This document shows, in pieces, positions 5,368 to 7,594 of a DNA stretch of 7,594 nucleotides. This DNA comes from Sphingomonas paucimobilis (GTDB lineage: Bacteria > Pseudomonadota > Alphaproteobacteria > Sphingomonadales > Sphingomonadaceae). The notes beneath the pieces were generated by a model. It had not been told where the DNA came from and searched no databases. It was given only the letters and a program-made list of their open reading frames with translations. Numbering within the stretch: the stretch's first letter is position 1; each line of letters begins with the position of its first letter. The translations under genes and the position numbers were made by a program. The stretch is taken from NCBI GenBank assembly GCA_945860425.1, contig CAMAQU010000077.1, positions 1 through 7,594 on the forward strand, in the 5' to 3' direction.

Positions 5368-6177
5368 GTGAAGTCGATCTTGCTCCACATCTATGAAGAT
5401 GATGCCCTTGACGGTCGCTTGTCCGTCGCGCTGGACCTGTGCCGCGCCCATGACGCGCATCTGACATGCGCCTATGTCACCCCCTTTTCCGCTTATGTCG
5501 GTATGGATCCGGTTGGTGGGATATTCGCAAGCGACGCGATCATCGAGAGTCTGCGTGAAAGCGAGAAGCTGACCGCAAAACGGGTGGAGGCCCGCCTGTC
5601 CCGAGAGGATGTCCGCTGGGATTGGCAATCCTTTGATGGCGATCCGGCCCAGACACTCATTTCCCTTTCAGCGCTTTCAGATCTCGTGATCATAAGCCAG
5701 CCGGACGGAAATTCTGGCACCAGCCGTCCTTTACCTTTGGTGGATGAGGTTGTGATCCATAGCGGCTGCGCGGTTCTCGTCGTGCCCGAAAAGATGACGC
5801 AGATGGATGCAACCGCACCCATTGTGGTCGGCTGGAACGCGTCCGCAGAAGCGGCTCGGGCCATCCGCCTTGGCCTCCCCGCCCTCAAGCTTGCGTCGAG
5901 CGTCACATTGGTGTCCACCGGCGAAGAGGGAGAGGTCTTCCCGCAGACAGAGGCGTCGGCCTATTTATCGCGGCATGACATCACATCTGACCTGATCAGT
6001 TTTGATGAAGATGCCGGACCTGCGGACAAGGTTCTGACAGAGGTTGCCCAGTCGCAGGGCGCAGGTGCTATCTTGATCGGCGCCTATGGCCACTCCCGCC
6101 TGCGGGAAACCTTGCTGGGCGGTGTCACCCGGCGGCTGACCGCGCACTCCAATATTCCCATTTACCTGGGCCGGTAA
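5368..6177 (+). CDS. Tandem-domain universal stress protein (UspA family)
   Basis: The 269-residue cytosolic protein is built from two Usp folds (about 1-142 and 150-269). Domain 1 opens with VKSILLHIYED and ends ...GCAVLVVPE. Domain 2 opens with PIVVGWNASAEAARAI and has the nucleotide-binding signature G238-x2-G241-x9-G251 (GAYGHSR...LLGG) near its C-terminus, so ATP binding is likely in domain 2. Domain 1 lacks a clear copy of this signature. Proteins of this type are induced by oxygen limitation or growth arrest; no specific reaction can be assigned. The start chosen is GTG 5368, which has AAAGGAAAGG about 8 bases upstream and gives a normal Usp N-terminus. TTG 5365 and GTG 5359 are close alternatives, and the frame is open back to 5293 without family similarity. 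An FNR-type box lies upstream. The gene converges on the FNR gene with a 20-base gap. Confidence 0.9.
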   Translation: MKSILLHIYEDDALDGRLSVALDLCRAHDAHLTCAYVTPFSAYVGMDPVGGIFASDAIIESLRESEKLTAKRVEARLSREDVRWDWQSFDGDPAQTLISLSALSDLVIISQPDGNSGTSRPLPLVDEVVIHSGCAVLVVPEKMTQMDATAPIVVGWNASAEAARAIRLGLPALKLASSVTLVSTGEEGEVFPQTEASAYLSRHDITSDLISFDEDAGPADKVLTEVAQSQGAGAILIGAYGHSRLRETLLGGVTRRLTAHSNIPIYLGR

Positions 6178-6197
6178 GGGTCAAAGGAAAATGGACC

Positions 6198-6905
6198 TCA
6201 AGCAGCGAGGGCGAGCTGCTCCAAACCGCGGCGATCTTTGATGACCACGCGCCTGCGATCCGGCAGCTCGATCATCGCTGCCTCTTTCAGCTTGGTGAGC
6301 TGACGGCTGACCGTTTCAATCGTCAGGCCAAGAACATCCCCTATTTGCTGGCGATCCATCGGCAGATCAAATTCATCCAGAAAGGGCGCGATGGCAGCGC
6401 AAGTTGCACTGCCCAAGCGGTTCGACATTTCGAGCAGCAGCGTCGCGATACGCTCGCTCGCCGTCTTGCGACCGAGCAGCATCATCCATTGGCGCGCCCG
6501 GTCCAGTTCATCCAGGGTGCGTTGCAACAGCTTATGCTGAAGATCCGGATGGTCCTTGGCAAAACCCTCAAAGGCAGCGCGCGTGAAAATGCAGATTTCG
6601 GCATCGGTCAGCGCGGTGACGCTATAGGGGCTTTCTGTGCCAAAAGGCCGTCCGATAAAATCGGAAGGGAAAACGACGCCCACAATTTGTTCGCGTCCAT
6701 CTGCAGTCGAAATAGAAAGTTTCAGGACGCCTTGGATGACATTGGCGACAACCAGCGCCTCATCCCCTTCCCAGACAAGGGTTTGACCACGCGTTACATG
6801 TTGCTTGCGGCCCATCCTCGACAAAAGGGCCAGCTCATCCTCTGCCAACGCCGAACAAATAGCGCGGTTTCGTGCCACACAGGCTTCGCAATCCGACATG
6901 GCCAT
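6198..6905 (-). CDS. fnrL: FNR/FnrL-type oxygen-sensing transcriptional regulator (Crp/Fnr family)
   Basis: The 235-residue Crp/Fnr protein has four cysteines placed to hold an oxygen-labile [4Fe-4S] cluster: Cys6, Cys9 and Cys17 (C-x2-C-x7-C, in CEACVARNRAIC) and Cys105 (EICIFTRAAF). The x7 spacing is that of alphaproteobacterial FnrL proteins as I know them. The cyclic-nucleotide-binding-like beta-roll spans about 35-115, the dimer helix about 120-147 and the winged helix about 150-225. The recognition helix LGLTIETVSRQL carries Glu197, Ser200 and Arg201, matching the E. coli FNR residues that read TTGAT half-sites. It should switch genes on or off as oxygen falls, and the usp box next door is a plausible target. 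The start is uncertain: ATG 6905 is chosen, and ATG 6899 (MSDCEAC) is equally possible. Neither has a good SD, and the only purine-rich sequence lies in a hairpin 14 bases upstream. The symbol is by family resemblance. Confidence 0.9.
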   Translation of the reverse strand: MAMSDCEACVARNRAICSALAEDELALLSRMGRKQHVTRGQTLVWEGDEALVVANVIQGVLKLSISTADGREQIVGVVFPSDFIGRPFGTESPYSVTALTDAEICIFTRAAFEGFAKDHPDLQHKLLQRTLDELDRARQWMMLLGRKTASERIATLLLEMSNRLGSATCAAIAPFLDEFDLPMDRQQIGDVLGLTIETVSRQLTKLKEAAMIELPDRRRVVIKDRRGLEQLALAA

Positions 6906-6918
6906 AAGGCTAAGGCAA

Positions 6919-6949
6919 GCCAGCTTTCCGGTCCAACCAAAAAGCTGGC
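6919..6949 (-). promoter_or_regulatory. Strong hairpin in the leader of the fnr gene
   Basis: On the minus strand, a perfect 9-bp stem (6941-6949 with 6919-6927) continues into five more pairs, two of them G·U, closed by a 3-base loop (6933-6935). That makes 14 bp in all. On the plus strand the two wobbles become C·A mismatches, so the structure belongs to the minus-strand transcript. It ends 13 bases before ATG 6905, and its 3' arm contains GGAAAG, the only SD-like sequence before the fnr start. It lies between the phosphatase stop and fnr. It could limit fnr translation or act as a weak terminator, since only TTGCCTT follows. Confidence 0.65.
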
Positions 6950-6980
6950 AATGCACCAATCTATGACATTATTTCAGATT

Positions 6981-7594
6981 TTATCGGCAGGTCGTGCCCG
7001 GCCCCGCCGCCAGATCAAGGCAGCGCCCATCGACTGAGCTGGGATCAATCGGCAGACCCACAAGGCTTGCCAATGTGGGCATGATGTCCACCGTCTCCAC
7101 CGGCTGGGGTTGTTCAAACGGAGTCATGCCCTTGCGCCAGAACAGGATAGGCACGCGCCGATCATAATCCCAAGGGCTGCCATGCGTTGCGACATAGCCG
7201 CGAATGCCCGCGGGCATCGGCTGCTGACCATTGAGCAAGGCGATATAAATATCCCCTGAGCGATCCGGCACAAAGGACGCGCGCACTCGCTGTGCAAGGC
7301 TCCACAATGCTGGATTTCCAGTGGGGACCGGGATCTCCGCAATGTCCGCCTTGGCAAAGACAGCCGCAACCTTACCCGCAAATTGGCGCTCTAATTCCCC
7401 CTTGAGCCAAGCGGCCGCCTCTGCCCGGCGATTACCCGGGACATTGGGGGTAAACCAATAATCCCCGCCCAAGGCGCGATTTTCAATCAGTGCACCCTGC
7501 CAGCCAAATTGCTTGGCCAGCATCTGCGACAGCACCGGGGCAGCGAGCGACAACGGCGCGCGGCTGGCAGAGGGATAGGCATGTTCGCTATGGC
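6981..7594 (-). CDS. Alkaline-phosphatase-superfamily enzyme, C-terminal part (5'-truncated by window edge)
   Basis: The frame is open to the right edge, so the N-terminus and most of the active site are outside the window; about 203 residues are visible. The block ATHGSPWDYDRRVPILFWRKGM followed by VETVDIMPTLASLVGLPI is typical of the alkaline phosphatase/phosphodiesterase superfamily near its C-terminus. The His codon at 7182-7184 (in THGS) matches the conserved His that completes the two-zinc site, as in PafA and Sphingomonas SPAP-type phosphatases. The expected reaction is hydrolysis of phosphate monoesters or diesters, most likely in the periplasm; the signal peptide would be outside the window. 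A sulfatase-like relative cannot be excluded from this fragment. The gene ends in TAA, 75 bases before the fnr start on the same strand, so the two could share a transcript with a hairpin between them. Confidence 0.85.
   Translation of the reverse strand, partial: HSEHAYPSASRAPLSLAAPVLSQMLAKQFGWQGALIENRALGGDYWFTPNVPGNRRAEAAAWLKGELERQFAGKVAAVFAKADIAEIPVPTGNPALWSLAQRVRASFVPDRSGDIYIALLNGQQPMPAGIRGYVATHGSPWDYDRRVPILFWRKGMTPFEQPQPVETVDIMPTLASLVGLPIDPSSVDGRCLDLAAGPGTTCR

Noticed and set aside
6345..7037. Plus-strand open frame of 230 codons across the fnr gene
   Set aside because: It is a shadow of the minus-strand FNR gene, whose cysteines, beta-roll and HTH are all intact. The plus frame has no domain.

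Overview
The window looks like chromosomal DNA from a sphingomonad-type alphaproteobacterium (Sphingomonas, Sphingopyxis or a relative). The evidence is its moderately GC-rich composition, a long alphaproteobacterial-type GyrB (837 aa), an FnrL-like regulator with an alphaproteobacterial cysteine spacing, and a small lipoprotein whose sequence style I associate with Sphingomonadaceae. The organism call is inference, since no 16S gene is present.

Layout. Bases 1-591 (+) hold the C-terminal half of a CYP153-type cytochrome P450, cut by the left edge. It is followed by a clear intrinsic terminator (617-650). A candidate promoter (723-751) sits so close to the gyrB start that the gyrB mRNA may be leaderless. 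gyrB fills 758-3271 (+). Bases 3272-3616 contain no convincing gene. They do hold an exact 15-base match to the 3' tail of alphaproteobacterial 16S rRNA (3470-3484), which on the minus strand is a very long Shine-Dalgarno sequence, together with several hairpins. A minus-strand lipoprotein gene (3617-4153) runs divergently from a tRNA-Ala(CGC) gene (4269-4344). Next come a plus-strand outer-membrane beta-barrel gene (4525-5229) and a plus-strand tandem universal stress protein gene (5368-6177) with an FNR-type box upstream (5271-5284). On the minus strand, a four-cysteine FNR/FnrL regulator (6198-6905) ends 20 bases from the usp stop. Upstream of it, on the same strand, is the C-terminal part of an alkaline-phosphatase-superfamily enzyme (6981 to the right edge).

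How the parts relate. The clearest functional pairing is the FNR-type oxygen sensor with the universal stress protein gene: the box before usp matches the site that the regulator's recognition helix should read. The other genes look like independent housekeeping or accessory units. CYP153 P450s hydroxylate alkanes, GyrB is the gyrase ATPase subunit, and the beta-barrel and lipoprotein belong to the cell envelope. No CRISPR array, insertion sequence, integrase, toxin-antitoxin pair or phage gene is visible. The most unusual signals are regulatory RNA features: the 16S-tail complement in the gyrB downstream gap, a strong hairpin just before the fnr start that hides its only SD-like sequence, and the possible leaderless gyrB.
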